This document shows, piece after piece, positions 1-13,100 of a DNA stretch of 64,000 nt. The translations under genes were made by a program, and so were the position numbers. Each line of letters begins with the position of its first letter. Positions within the stretch are counted from its first letter, which is position 1. The stretch comes from Cheilinus undulatus (lineage: Eukaryota; Chordata; Actinopteri; Labriformes; Labridae), in assembly GCF_018320785.1 (NCBI RefSeq), contig NC_054868.1, positions 460,885 through 524,884 on the forward strand, written 5' to 3'. The notes beneath the pieces are model-generated. The model was not told where the DNA came from. It ran no database searches and saw nothing but the letters and a program-made list of their open reading frames with translations.

Positions 1-720
1 GTCAATTTCTCCACATTTGTTCAGATTTTTGCCACTTTCTGCACTTTTTTTCCACTTTTGCTCCCAAATTTTTTCCCTCAGTGTTTGACCCTTTTGCCTT
101 TTTTTGCTTCCTCTTTCCCATTTAAGCTGTCTTTTGCAATTAACTGCCACTTTTTGCCCATTTTTCCCACATTTCTTCAGATTTTTGTCGATTTTTCCTA
201 CATTTTTCCAGATTTTTGCCAATTTTCCCCACATTTTTCTAGATTTTTGTCGATTTTCCCTACATTTTTTCAGAATTTTGCCGATTGTCCCCACATTTTT
301 TCAGATTTTTGCCAATTTTCCCCATATTTTTTCAGATTTTTGTCATATTTTCCTACATTTTTTCAGATTTTTCCCACATTTTGTCAGATTTTTCCCACAA
401 TTTTCAGATTTTTGTCTATTTCTCAAACTTTTTTTCAGATTTTTGCCACTTTTTCACAATTTTTTACCACCTATAACTCATTTTTGGTCCCTTCCCCCCC
501 ATTCTTGACATAGTTTGCCCCTTGTGGCTACTTTTCTCCCAGTGTTTGCTGCTTTTTGACCATCTTTGCCACCTGTAACTCATTTTTTTGTCACTTTCCA
601 CCCATTTTTGCCACTTTCTGCCCTAACTTTAACTGATTTTATTGCCACTTTTTACCACTTAGATTGTGGCTCTTGCAAATTTATTTTTTAACAATTTTGC
701 TCTTCGGCTGAGTAACACTG
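1..720 (+). mobile_element. hAT-like miniature element, copy 1 (left end cut by window)
   Basis: A T-rich stretch repeats 'cacatttttncagatttttgccaa' motifs and finishes with the terminal block shared by all copies here: 'ttgtggctcttgcaaa', then a 'ggctgagtaacactg' end at about 720. It lies in a tp53bp2 intron downstream of the last visible exon. The open frames rich in Phe, Pro and Leu that cross it come from the low-complexity core and are not genes. The left end lies outside the window, so target-site duplications cannot be checked. The hAT assignment rests on the better-preserved copies at 8993, 33343 and 44686. Confidence 0.75.
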
Positions 721-907
721 CTTTAGAATCTAAAACATCTCTAACGGGGCTAGATCCTGCCTGTTTCCTCTGAAGGTTATCTACATGTAGCATAAACATG
801 CTACCTGAATGTCAGAGGCAGACATGGACCTCTTACTGGTCTGCCTAAACTGGTCTATGAGCTGTGGAGTCTAGGGATAGAAATCCAGTCATTTCTTTGA
901 CCAGTAC

Positions 908-1127
908 CTGCTGCTGGTTTTACTGGTCGCGGAGGCGGTTTCAGGGCCGAGTCTGGCATGGGGAGGGTGGCGGTGCCGTCTGGGTACGCCGGCTTCACCA
1001 GAGCTTCCTGTCGAGCCGGCACAGGAGGCCCCTGAGAGCTGGTAGTGGAGGACGACTGGATGTAGGGCCCCACCGCTGCCACTCTGGAGCCCCCGCAGTG
1101 CTGAGGGGCCACGCCGTCTGAACTCAC
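908..1127 (-). CDS. tp53bp2: tp53bp2 coding exon 9
   Basis: The acceptor is CTGCAG before GTGAGTTCAG. The exon encodes VSSDG, then the family hallmark [13 protein letters not shown], then a Pro-rich tail. The right-hand border is the least certain: GCAG followed by GTACTG at 908/907 is the donor I chose, giving phase 1. Another GT, after the codons for PPPRP, is possible. Reading on reaches a stop at 855, so the next exon must lie further left, outside the window. Confidence 0.85.
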
Positions 1128-4100
1128 CTGCAGGGACGGAAGTAAAGCTGAGTAAGGAGAAAAACCGGCTGATAGAAAGTTAGCTTTGCACCGACCGTCT
1201 CCATGCTTACCGGCACGTTCTCCTTCTGCTGCAGGGCCGCCTTCTTCTTCCAGAGCCGCTGTCGGAGCTCGGCCAGCCGTCGGTCCATGGCGGCCACTTC
1301 CAGGTTCCTCTTGTTCAGACTGTCTCTCTGCTGCTGCAGCCGGCCGCTCTGGTCCTGGTTCAGCTTGTTCCTTAGCTACGAGGTCAGAGATGGAGCTCAG
1401 TGAAAACAAGGAGGCTAGTACTGAAACGCTACAGTGACCTGCCGTGACTAGCTAGTCAGGCTTAGCTCGCTAATAAACCAGGCACCAGGAGGACCTGGCT
1501 CTGGTTTTATGTCTGAGCTCTCACCTGCAGCTCCTTATAAAGGCGCTCCAGCTCGGCGGTGGAGGAGGTGGTGTGGTGGTAAAGAGTTGAATTAGGGAAA
1601 GGAAGCTCAAATCTGTTGCTCCTCAGCGCCTCCAGCTGGTCGCTGAGCTCCTCCACCCTGGACACGGCCACCAGCAGCTCTCTCTGCTTCTGCTGGAACA
1701 GTCCGGTCATCTGCTCGATCTCCTCCACTGATCAATACACACCAGAGCAATAACATGACATCATATCTGATCACTGGTACTGATAACATCTGAGAAGTCT
1801 TCTATGATTACCACACAAACCAGAACACCTGAGAGGTAATCCCCTCTCTAGGCCCATCTGACCAAAGAGCCAGGATGCACCAGGTCTGAATTAGTGATGA
1901 TAAAGACTCAGTAGCAGTCACTTCAGAAATATATTTCATTTTAATTGGCGGCGAGTATGTCTGTGTTGATTTGCTCGCCACACCATTGCTCCAATTGTTC
2001 TTGATTTCTCTCAGAAGACTTCCTGGGTGTACTGGTTCAAGAATGGGGCCATAAACCAATCATAAATATGTACAGATTTTCAATAAAATCCAAAAATGTT
2101 TAAATTCAGGGACTCCCCCAGCGTTATGCAGTGACGTTATGTTATTGCATCTTAGTGCCAACAGAGGGCAGCAGAGTAATGTGCAGTGTGGGTGATTATG
2201 TGGCAGACCTGAGAAAGCTGGTGCAGGACTGTGACTTTGGTGAGAGATCGTTTGGACTGGGGTTTAAATGAAGACCGGGAACAGCTGAGGCTGCTGTCGG
2301 AGGACGGACTGACTTTGGAAAAAGTTTACATAAAGAAAGGGAGGCGGCAAACAGAGACATTGAGGATTTACGTGGCATGAAAGAACCTGGTAAACGGGGT
2401 GGGGGGGTGGGGTCAGCGACACACGACCAAAGCCTCGGCATTAGAAAGTGCTACAGATGTGGCGGAGAAAGCAGCAAAGACTGCAGGTTTACAGATGAAA
2501 AATGTCAACACTGTAGAAAAGTGGAGCCCATAAAGAGTCACACTGAACTCTGAGTCTGTGGCGTTTTATTTCTACTCAGTTTATTTATTAATTCATAGAA
2601 TGTGGAAATTTGTCTGGTACTGTGATCCTTAAAATCCTCCTGGATCCATCCTGACAGCTTCATACAGAGCAGGGTTAAGCTCAGAGCGTATGGTGGCCCT
2701 AGAGTGCCAGTATTAAGAGCAGCTTAATACACTGCCTGGCCAAAAAGAAAAAAAAAAAAAAAGTCACCACCTGGATTTAACTAAGCAAATAGGTACGAGC
2801 CTCCTATTGGATAATTACTGCATGGGTGATTAACTTTCAGCTGGCAACAAGTTATTTAACCCCAGCTGATGCAGTGAGTAACTTCTCATTTCTTAAACAA
2901 CCATGTGGAAAGACACATCCTGTGGTCGTGGAAAAGATGTTAGTCTGTTTAAGAAGGGTCAAATCATTGGCATGCAAAAAAGGCTTCAGTTTGCTAGGGA
3001 GCATAAAGATTGGACTCTAGAGGAATGGAAGAAGGTCATGTGGTCTGATGAGTCCAGATTGACCCTGTTCCAGAGTAATGGGCGCATCAGGGTAAGAAGA
3101 GAGGCAGGTGAAGTGATGCTCCCATCATGCCTAGTGCCTACTGTACAAGCCTGTGGGGGCGGGGCTAAGATCTGGGGTTGCTGCAGTTGGTCAGGTCTAG
3201 GTTCAGCAACATTATGTGCCCAAAGAATGAGGTCAGCTGACTACCTGGATATACTGAATGACCAGGTTATTCCATCAATGGATTTTTTCTTCCCTAATGG
3301 CACGGGCATATTCCAAGATGACAATGCCAGGATTCATCGGGCTCAGACTGTGAAAGAGTGGTTCAGGGAGCATGAGACATCATTTTCACACATGGATTGG
3401 CCACCACAGAGTCCAGACCTTAACCCCACTGAGAATCTTTGGGATGTGCTGGAGAAGGCTTTGCGCAGTGGTCAGACTCTCCCATCATCAATATTAAAAT
3501 TAATGCAGCACTGGATGGAAATAAATCCTGTGACATTGCAGAAGCTCATCGAAACAACGCCACAGCGAATGCGTGCTGTAATCAAAGCTAAAGGCGGTCC
3601 AACCTAATATTAGAGTGTGTGAACTTTTTTGGTGGCCACTTTTTTTTTTTTTGGCCAGGCAGTGTACGTCACCGTCATATCCCACAAAGGTTCAGGACCA
3701 GTCTGGTCCCTCAGTCATAGTGGCGTGAACCAACAGGCGTTCAGAACGCCACAGAACGGTCCGTTACCAGCAGGTATGAGCTTCAGCTCGCCTGGCTGAC
3801 CAACAGTTCATATTTTCTACAACCAGGAACGTGTTGGACATCCCTATCATGAGGAGAAAGGTTTTAATCAGAGTTCATCCACTGAAAGTTGTTGTTTTTG
3901 TCGCTGACAGGCTCCCATAGTTACTCACACAGCGGGGCAGATGTGGACGGATTAAACCATCATAATAACATCTGAATGAACCAGCAGTTTATTGTAAATC
4001 CTCTAATTTCCATAATGATGACCTGGAGTTTGGTTCACGTCTCTCTGACCTTATTTAATCTAATCTGATCATTTCTGCGCCGTCTGACGGACCGATGTCA

Positions 4101-7100
4101 CCGACCTGGGTCAGATTCCTGTCCATCTGCTCCGACAGCACAAACGTCTGCAGAATAAAGACAAAGACATCCTGTTCTCATTCATCCCACTCTACTGCAG
4201 CCGGAACACCAACTCTACCCGGGATTTTAAAAATGACGGGACACTTTAAAATGTTTGGTTGTCTTAACTTTTCTTCTTAAATGCTCAATAAGAGAAGTCT
4301 GCCCCCTGCAGGCTCCCAGACAGAACAGCAACAAACACTGAAAATAGAGACGTGCAGCTCAGCTCTGTTCTAGAAAAACCATAAAACCAACGATTATGGA
4401 GTTATTATTGTTACAAAACAAACATCTCAGTCCACCTTTACCTCCACCTCCTCTAATTATTCAGATATTTATGCTTTATTCACTTTTTTTGCTATCTCTG
4501 ACAGATTTTTAATAATTCCTATTCAAGTTTGATGATTTTAAATTCTCAGACGTTTACCATGAGTGTGTGTGTGTGTGTGTGTGTGTGAGATAGAATGTTG
4601 TGACTCTCAGTCCCCCTTTCGTTTTCCGTTTTCATTTCCAAAAAGTTCCACGTTCAGATGGCAACATTTTCAAAACGACTGCAGGAAACTCCAAAAACGA
4701 TGTAGTACACATGCCAGGCCAGTAGATGGCGGTGGGATTTTTGTGCCTGCACCAGATTCAGACTCGACCCGTACGCCCTTCGAGTCAGAATCTGGTGCAG
4801 GCATGGAATACGTCTCCGCTGATCCAAGTGATGGTGAGGTAAATCAACACTTTGTTGGAGAAGTACAGTTAAATCCAAAAGAGTGAGGAGGTTGAACAGT
4901 ACACTGGCGACGGCCATCTTGTTTTGTTTTGGGCTACCCATCTGTGCGTGCGTTATAAGCCTACTCGCGCATGGATATTTACTGCAGCTGCAGTGCACAT
5001 GTCCGTTTTCAGAGAGTGCCGTTTTCCCTGTTTACACAGAGACGGCGTTTTGAAAAACGTCCACTCTGGAGCCCGTTTCCAAAAAGTTCCGTTTTCAGGC
5101 ACCAAAACGCCGTTGCCGTGTAAATGGACAGCCAAACGCTACAAAACTTTTGTAGCGTTTGGCTCACTCGAAAACATTGTTGTGTAAACGGGGCATCAGT
5201 GAGATCAAAGGAGAACAGCACAGCAACAAGAGGCAGAGCTAACCTGATTGGTCCATCCTCTTCCTGTCTCCTATTGGCTGGTTTAAAGGTCAGAGATCAA
5301 AGATTTAGAGCTCTAAGAACAGGAGGACGTTTAAAAAACCTGAGCTCTGAATCAATGAATCATGTTCTCAAAATGTGAAGGTCTTGAGTTTTGTGACAAA
5401 AATGACTCCATATTGTTTTGGCTTCATAGATGAATCTCTCATAATGAGGGAGAAAAGCTGTTAAAAGGAGGGCTTGATTTACCCTGGTCCTGGTCAGTGG
5501 TGGTGGAATACCCTGAGTGTGGCTTCACTACAGTCACAACCTCCAAACAGACGTGTAAACAGACATTCAGCGGCGTGGGCGGCGAACACTCACCCAGCTT
5601 GCTGTTGCTCAGGCGTTTCTGCTCCACCTGGCCCCTGAGGGCCCGGACCCGTCGTAGCTTGGCCTCCTGGTTCTGAGCGTTCTCTCTGAGCTGCTGCAGT
5701 CGCTCCTGCTCAGAGACGTCCTGCTGCTGCTGACGCTGATCCTGCAGCTTCAGGTAACGCAGCTGCTGCTCCTGCAACAGAACCAGCGTGGTCAGGGAAA
5801 TCCAGTCTGACATTTATCAGTGCTTTTAAAGACCTTTTCAAGACCCTCTCCATCTAAGACCCCCTCACATCTTACATTTTTAACCCCTAACATCAGCCAC
5901 TGATGCTTTTAGAGCATTTTAAAATTAGACTAAATAGATAAATAAAGACCTCAGACTGAAGTGACTGAAGGACTGATTCTAACACTCCTGGTCTAGAAGC
6001 TTCTACCTACACGTCTAGCTCTCAGGTCAAACTGACGTTTATGACCTTTCATGCTATTTTAAAGCCTTAGTCTGGGCTCCACTGATGATCTTTCTTTCAC
6101 AGCTCTAAACCTGCAGACTTCCTGTTATAATGCAGGTACAGGAGAAAAGTGAGGCGCTCGTCTGGACCGGACCTTGGAGACCAGGAGCTGCTGCTGGGCG
6201 TTGATCTGCTGCTGCTGTCGGGTCGCCAGATCCTGCAGGTCGCTCAGCGTCAGGTCGAGACGAGAAGGAGAGATCTGCAGGTACAAACACGGAGTCAGAG
6301 GTCATCCAGCGTGTGCAAACTAGAAGCCAGACGATGGAGCAGACTCAGGGACTGGTCTGAGCCCACAGTCGCTGGTTTACAGGGCTGGCAGTGTTTATTT
6401 CCAGTACCAAACCAGGGAAGTCCAGTGTTTTTGTCTCACAGCGCCCCCTAGTGGCACTGGTTTAGCTCGGCTGGAAGAATAGGCGGTTATAAACACTGTA
6501 AATGCAGGCAGATGTGTTTATTTCTGCACATCCTACAACCGTGCTAACATTGCTGCTGATGCAAACATCAGCTAGTCACCACAGACAGGAAGTCAGCGTT
6601 TTCCTAACAGCTCCAGGAGAAGTAGAGCTTCCTCTGAAAGGTACCGGCCAGTAAAAATCAACACACAGCGTTAGGGTGGGTAGAAACATGATCATTATAA
6701 TCCTCCTGTTTAGTGTTTCCTGCTTTTAAGATCCCGACTAAAGCTTGGTCTGAACCTGAGGAACAGAATTTAACAGTTCACTAGAGCACTGGTTCTCAAC
6801 CATTTCAGCCCATGACCCCTGAAATAAAGGTGCCAGAGACCGGGGACCCCCACTGGACCTGATCTTAAAAGTAGCAGAAATGGATTAGAAGTGGCAAAAA
6901 TAATATAAAACAGCAGAAAAAAGGCAACATTGTGGCTGAAAAGGCTTTAAATTAGCAAAAATGTGTGGAAATCTGGTGAAATGGGAAGAAATAAATGATA
7001 TAAACTAGCAAAATAGTGCCAACTGAGAAAGAAAAAATAGGCAGATATTGGCAGAAACTGATCAAACTGGTAAAAATGGGCATATCAGATAGTTAAAATG

Positions 7101-10100
7101 GGAAAAATAAGTTTTAAAATTGAGGGAAAAAATGATGAAAATTGGTTAAAATTTGGCAAAATTGGTGTAACATGACAAGAGTGGAATTCAAGTAATGTTC
7201 TGAGTTTTTTAGGGTATCTGGAGACCCCCTAAGTGTCTCGCGACCCCAAAATTAAGAATACTTTTAAAATGATTTTCGCCAACCAGATTTGTCACTACTA
7301 TTCGACACTTATAACTAATTTCTGCTAAACTTGGACCCATATCTGCCGCTGTTTTTACCCACTTTTGCCACTTTACAACAATTTTGCAAAATTCTCACAC
7401 ATTTTCATCACTTTCTCCACCAATTTTTCAAATTTTAACACAATTTTGCCAATCTAAACCCATTTTTGCCAATTTGAAACCCTTCCAACCGTGTTTTCTG
7501 CCTGTTTTCTACACTTCTAAACCAATTTTCACTACTTTCAGCTTATTGTTGCCTCTGTTAACCCATTATTGCAACAAGTAACCCTTTTCATGCCCCTTTT
7601 TTTCTCGTTTTAACCATGTTTCTCTATTTGTTATGCCCCTTTTTGTCAATTTAACCCATTTCTGCTGCCTTTAAACTCCAAATTCACCTTTTATTGACAT
7701 TTTCTGTTTTTGAGAAAAAGGGTGTTTTTAAGATGTCTATACTACAGCACCAATAACTAAAAAAGATGTGTATTGCTTTGATGAGAGTGTTTATTATTCA
7801 GGTTAAATATTAATGATGTATATCACAGCTTAACTTTACAGTGGACCAGGATTTTGCTGACTCCATGGGCCCCAGTTTGACTGACCCCCCCCCCCAGCCC
7901 AAGCCCCTGCAGTAGAGGAAGGTCCAGCTGTCCCGTGGCTCATGCGGGTCGCCGTCCCGTGGCTCATACGGGTCGCCGTACCGTGGCTCATACGGGTCGC
8001 CGTCCCGTGGCTCATACGGGTCGCCGTACCGTGGCTCATGCGGGTCGCCGTACCGTGGCTCATACGGGTCGTCGTCCCGTGGCTCATACGGGTCGTCGTC
8101 CTGTGGCTCATACGGGTCGCCGTCCCGTGGCTCATACGGGTCGTCGTCCTGTGGCTCATACGGGTCGCCCTCCCGTGGCTCATACGGGTCGCCGTCCCGT
8201 GGCTCATACGGGTCGCCGTCCCGTGGCTCATACGGGTCGCCGTCCCGTGGCTCATACGGGTCGCCGTACCGTGGCTCATACGGGTCGCCGTCCCGTGGCT
8301 CATACGGGTCGCCGTACCGTGGCTCATACGTTCCTCTGAACTAAAATGAAAGTGTCCGAGTTTGAAGATATCTCACCCCGTTCTCCAGACATCTCTCCAC
8401 AGACGCCTTCACCTGGTTCCTCTTCATCATCTGATCTGCAGCTCTGGACCCACCTGCACAGGAGGAGACACGCCATGGTGAGGCTGGTTTCAATGGTTTG
8501 GCATAAATTTAACAGTTCTCCTGTGTTCTCCTTTATTCCAGGTGTGACTTTACCTGAACTACCTGGTTGGATCCATTCTCTAAGGAAGGATCAGTTTAGA
8601 CTGAACTCCTCAGTATCTACTCAGGACTTAAGGTCAACTTTAAACTCAGTAGTCTTTACTTTAACCAGAGCAGTAATTTAACTTTAGTCCATTTTAACCA
8701 GAGGAACTGGACTCTTACTTGAGGACTGTCGTTTTCCACCTCTGGTTTATGAGACCTGACAACCTCTGATTCTGTTTTTATTTACATTTTAGAGCGCCCC
8801 AGCTTTTTTGGAAATGAGGTTGTACATAACTGTGGTGGTAAGGTCCTCTGTTTTGATCCAAACTTGACATTTTTATCTTTATTGTTGAGGTAGAAGCTTT
8901 GATTTAGACCCGATGCTTGTATGAAAGTTCTGGTATCAACGTTACGCAGATGACACCACCGTGTCCCTCTGAGAGCTCCAAAAGTTCTAGACCAGTGGTA
9001 CTCAACCTGGCTCTGGGGCCACATGTGGCTCTTCTGTGTCTGCATGTTAAATATCATTCCCCCAGAAACCTTAGAAACGGGAAACTTTTATGATACTTGC
9101 CACCCATTTAAGCTACCTTTTGCCATTAAATATCCCATTTTACTCTTTTTAGCCATTTTGCTGTTTCTTTTTGCCACTTATACACCATTTCTTCCTTCTT
9201 TATCCCATTTTTGCATTTCTTTAAACATTTTTTTTGCCAATTTTTGTCTAAATAAACTACCTTTTGCCATTAAATAACACTTGTTTCTTTTTTTCCCAAA
9301 TTTTTGCCTCTTTTTTGTCACTTTTTTGCCCATTTTTGCCCTTTTTCATAATTTTTGTGACTTATTGCTCATTTAAGCTACCTTTTGCCATTGCATCCCA
9401 CTTGTTTCCTATTTTTTTACCCATTTCTGCCACTCTTAACTGCCTTTCTCCCATTTTAGTCATTTTTCAGTCTTTTTTTTTGCCTCTTTTATCCCATTTT
9501 TGCCCTTTTTAAACATTTTTTTGGCCACTTTTGTCTAAATAAGCTACCTTTTGCCAGTAAATACAACTGTTTTCTTTTTTTCCCAAATTTTTGCCTCTTC
9601 TTTTTGCTACTTATACCCCATTTTTTCCACTTCTATCCCATTTTTGCCCTTTTTTAAACATTTTTTGCCACTTTTTTGCCCATTTCAACTACCTTGTCCC
9701 ATTAAATACCACTTGTTTCATTTTTACCAAAATCTTTGCCTCTTTTTGGCCCTTTTCACAGTTTTTTTTGCCACTTTTTGCCCATTTAAGCTACATTTTA
9801 CCATAACATCCCACTTGTTTCCTATTTTTTGTCCATTTCTGTCACTCTTGACTGCTTTTTTTCGATTTTAGTCACTTTTCACTCATTTTTGCCAAATTTC
9901 CCCCATATTTTGCCAGCTGTAACTCATTTTTTTGTCACTTCTCACCCTTTTTTGCTACTCCCTGACCATTTTTCCACTTTTTCTCTCCATTTTCACCCCT
10001 TTTATTGCTACTTTAAGATGTTTTGCCACTTTTCACCGCTTAGATTCTGGCTCTTGCAAAGGTATTTTTCAATAATTTGGCTCTTTGGTTGAGTAACTCT

Positions 10101-13100
10101 GGTCTAGACCCTCAAACAGGCGGAGAGAATTCTGGTGTCTTTCCAGAACCTTCTAAGAAAGTAAAAGAGAAACTAAACACATGTCAGAGCGTTGTTTAGT
10201 TTTCAATCAAGGGAGCCCACAAAATGTACCAAAATAAAAGCCTCCATACACAGAAGGTTATAATCACTGAAGTTCAAACTTCTTATTCACAGACATTATT
10301 CCTCTCTAAAAAGGAAGACCATGGCACTATTCTGTATTTCTCCTCTGAACTGATCAGTGTTCATGAAAATAAATGTAGAAAAGAATGTTTGAAACATCAG
10401 ATAGGGATGAAACAGTGGTCAGTTTTAATGATGACTGCAGGAACACCAGTCTGATCCTGACAGGATTAAATCTGAATCAGACAAAAACAGGATACTCCAA
10501 ACTGAACAAGCTGACAGAGGGGATAAAAGTCTGCTCTCATTTATCCGTTCTTTCCGAAGAAAACCACGCAGGTCAGAAATCTGACGTGGATTAATCCCTC
10601 ACTGAGAACAGTCCCCAACAAAAGAGCGAGTGCTGCTGAGTTTTGGGACAATCCCTGGAAAAAGCCCTGAGAGTGCGACTCCCCCTCCCTCTAAGCTGAT
10701 TACTGTTCGATATCTCCTCTGGTTCCAGAGGAAGTCTGACAGAAGGTCACATGACCATGAGTCTTTAGGACAGACACCAGTCCACCAGAATCATCAGACT
10801 TCTACCTGAGCCGCTCCTCTGGGGTGTAAATTCTTTCATCTCAGTACGCCCTCCTTCTGTCTGATTTAGTTGAATATGAAGCTGACAGGTGTCGAGTGAA
10901 GGTGGTTCTCACCTGTGTCCCGTCCTGGAGCTCTCTGGTGGCGTAGGAGGTATCGGACCTCCCCCCTCTGCTGCCCCCATCGCTGCAGCACCTCGAACAT
11001 CCGCTCCCCTTCTCCAACAACGCGTTCTGATTGGTTGGAAACTAGAAAATTCAGATATTTTTCACAGCTGTCCTGAATTTAGATCCTAAAACGTCTGAAA
11101 CTCACCTGAGCCTCTCCACATCTCAGCCAGGTAACACTCAGCCTCTCCGGGCTCCTTACAGAGCTCCACCACATCCCGGCACAGCGTCTCTGGCGTGATG
11201 GGAACCTCGCTGAAGTGCTGGTCGTTGTTGCTCAGATACACGGTGAGGAACATCTACGAACAGAGCAGATGCGGCGGGTTATAGTCGGTCTGTGATGAGG
11301 GTGAGCTGTTATAGGATCACAAACACCATGAAGAAACACTCCATCAGTATTTCACATACGTGAGCTGTTCAACTGCAGAAAAGCCCACACAGTTCAGAGT
11401 TTGTGGCCAGCTGGCCCTGTCCCAACTTTTTTGAAATCACAAATGTATGAAAATATTTTCTTGAAATATTAAAATGTCTCTGATATGTTGTTTCTGTTCT
11501 GTTGTGAATCAAATATGTGTTTGAGATTTGACAGTCACTGACTTCTGTTTATATCTCCATTTTACAGTGTCCCAACTTTTTTGGAATTGTGACTGTACTC
11601 CTAAAACAGATCCTCTGGCTGCAGGCAGAGCTCCTCAGGCTGATTTCCTGTCTTTGAACAGACTGTGCCGGCTGTTCAAACCTGACGTGACTCATCGAAC
11701 CTGCAGCCCTTTTCACCTTAATCAGAGCTTCCTGTGCTATTTAAGACTAAAACAGATATTTGTGGACATCCTGGAACTCCCATGATGCACCGGGCCATCT
11801 GTTACTTCAGCAGGGTATCTGCTGTCAGGCCCTGAGCCAATCGCCTCCAGCTCCTCCCGCCAACCAGCAGGCAGCGTTTCCAGCCTGTATTTATCCTGAT
11901 ACTGAGCTATTCCTCTGTCCTCATTCTGTCTCCGGGACCAAAAAAAACTCTGCGCCGTCTTTGACCTTTAAGAGCAGGGCTGGAGATACCAGTGTTTGAA
12001 CTGGACCTCAGCTCTGAGGATCTAGAGCTGAAGTAAACGTGAGAAAAGCTTCCTGTAGACTCTGAGGATCCCTGAGACGAAGAAACAAACTCAGGCTGCT
12101 TCTTTGTGGAGGAAACAGAAACAGGCTTCCCTGACATGAATATCAAACAGCACATGGTGTTCCCCAGGTCACTGAATTGTCCTCCAAAGTTTCTAAAGAC
12201 AGCTCAGAGTGTTTGAGTCACATTCATACAGGACTGTAGAGCAGACCTGGAGTCACATTCATACAGGACTGTAGAGCAGACCTGGAGTCACATTCATACA
12301 GGACTGTAGAGCAGGACTGGAGTCACATTCATACAGGACTGTAGAGCAGACCTGGAGTCACATTCATACAGGACTGTAGAGCAGACCTGGAGTCACATTC
12401 ATACAGGACTGTAGAGCAGACCTGGAGTCACATTCATACAGGACTGTAGAGCAGACCTGGAGTCACATTCATACAGGACTGTAGAGCAGACCTGGAGTCA
12501 CATTCATACAGGACTGTAGAGCAGGACTGGAGTCACATTCATACAGGACTGTAGAGCAGGACTGGAGTCACATTCATACAGGACTGTAGAGCAGACCTGG
12601 AGTCACATTCATACAGGACTGTAAAGCAGACATGGAGTCACATTCATACAGGACTGTAGAGCAGGACTGGAGTCACATTCATACAGGACTGTAGAGCAGA
12701 CCTGGAGTCACATTCATACAGGACTGTAGAGCAGGACTGGAGTCACATTCATACAGGACTGTAAAGCAGACATGGAGTCACATTCATACAGGACTGTAGA
12801 GCAGGACTGGAGTCACATTCATACAGGACTGTAGAGCAGGACTGGAGTCACATTCATACAGGACTGTAGAGCAGGACTGGAGTCACATTCATACAGGACT
12901 GTAAAGCAGACATGGAGTCACATTCATACAGGACTGTAGAGCAGACCTGGAGTCACATTCATACAGGACTGTAGAGCAGACCTGGAGTCACATTCATACA
13001 GGACTGTAGAGCAGACCTGGAGTCACATTCATACAGGACTGTAGAGCAGACCTGGAGTCACATTCATACAGGACTGTAGAGCAGACCTGGAGTCACATTC

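Noticed and set aside
58..513. Phe/Pro-rich open frames in T-rich blocks (also near 9.0-10.1, 31.5-32.0, 37.7-38.8 and 53.5-54.6 kb)
   Set aside because: They are translations of the low-complexity core of the hAT-like family and occur in every copy.
7836..8349. Long open frames over the 24-bp array
   Set aside because: The period is a multiple of 3 and three frames on two strands are open at once, so it is a repeat artefact.
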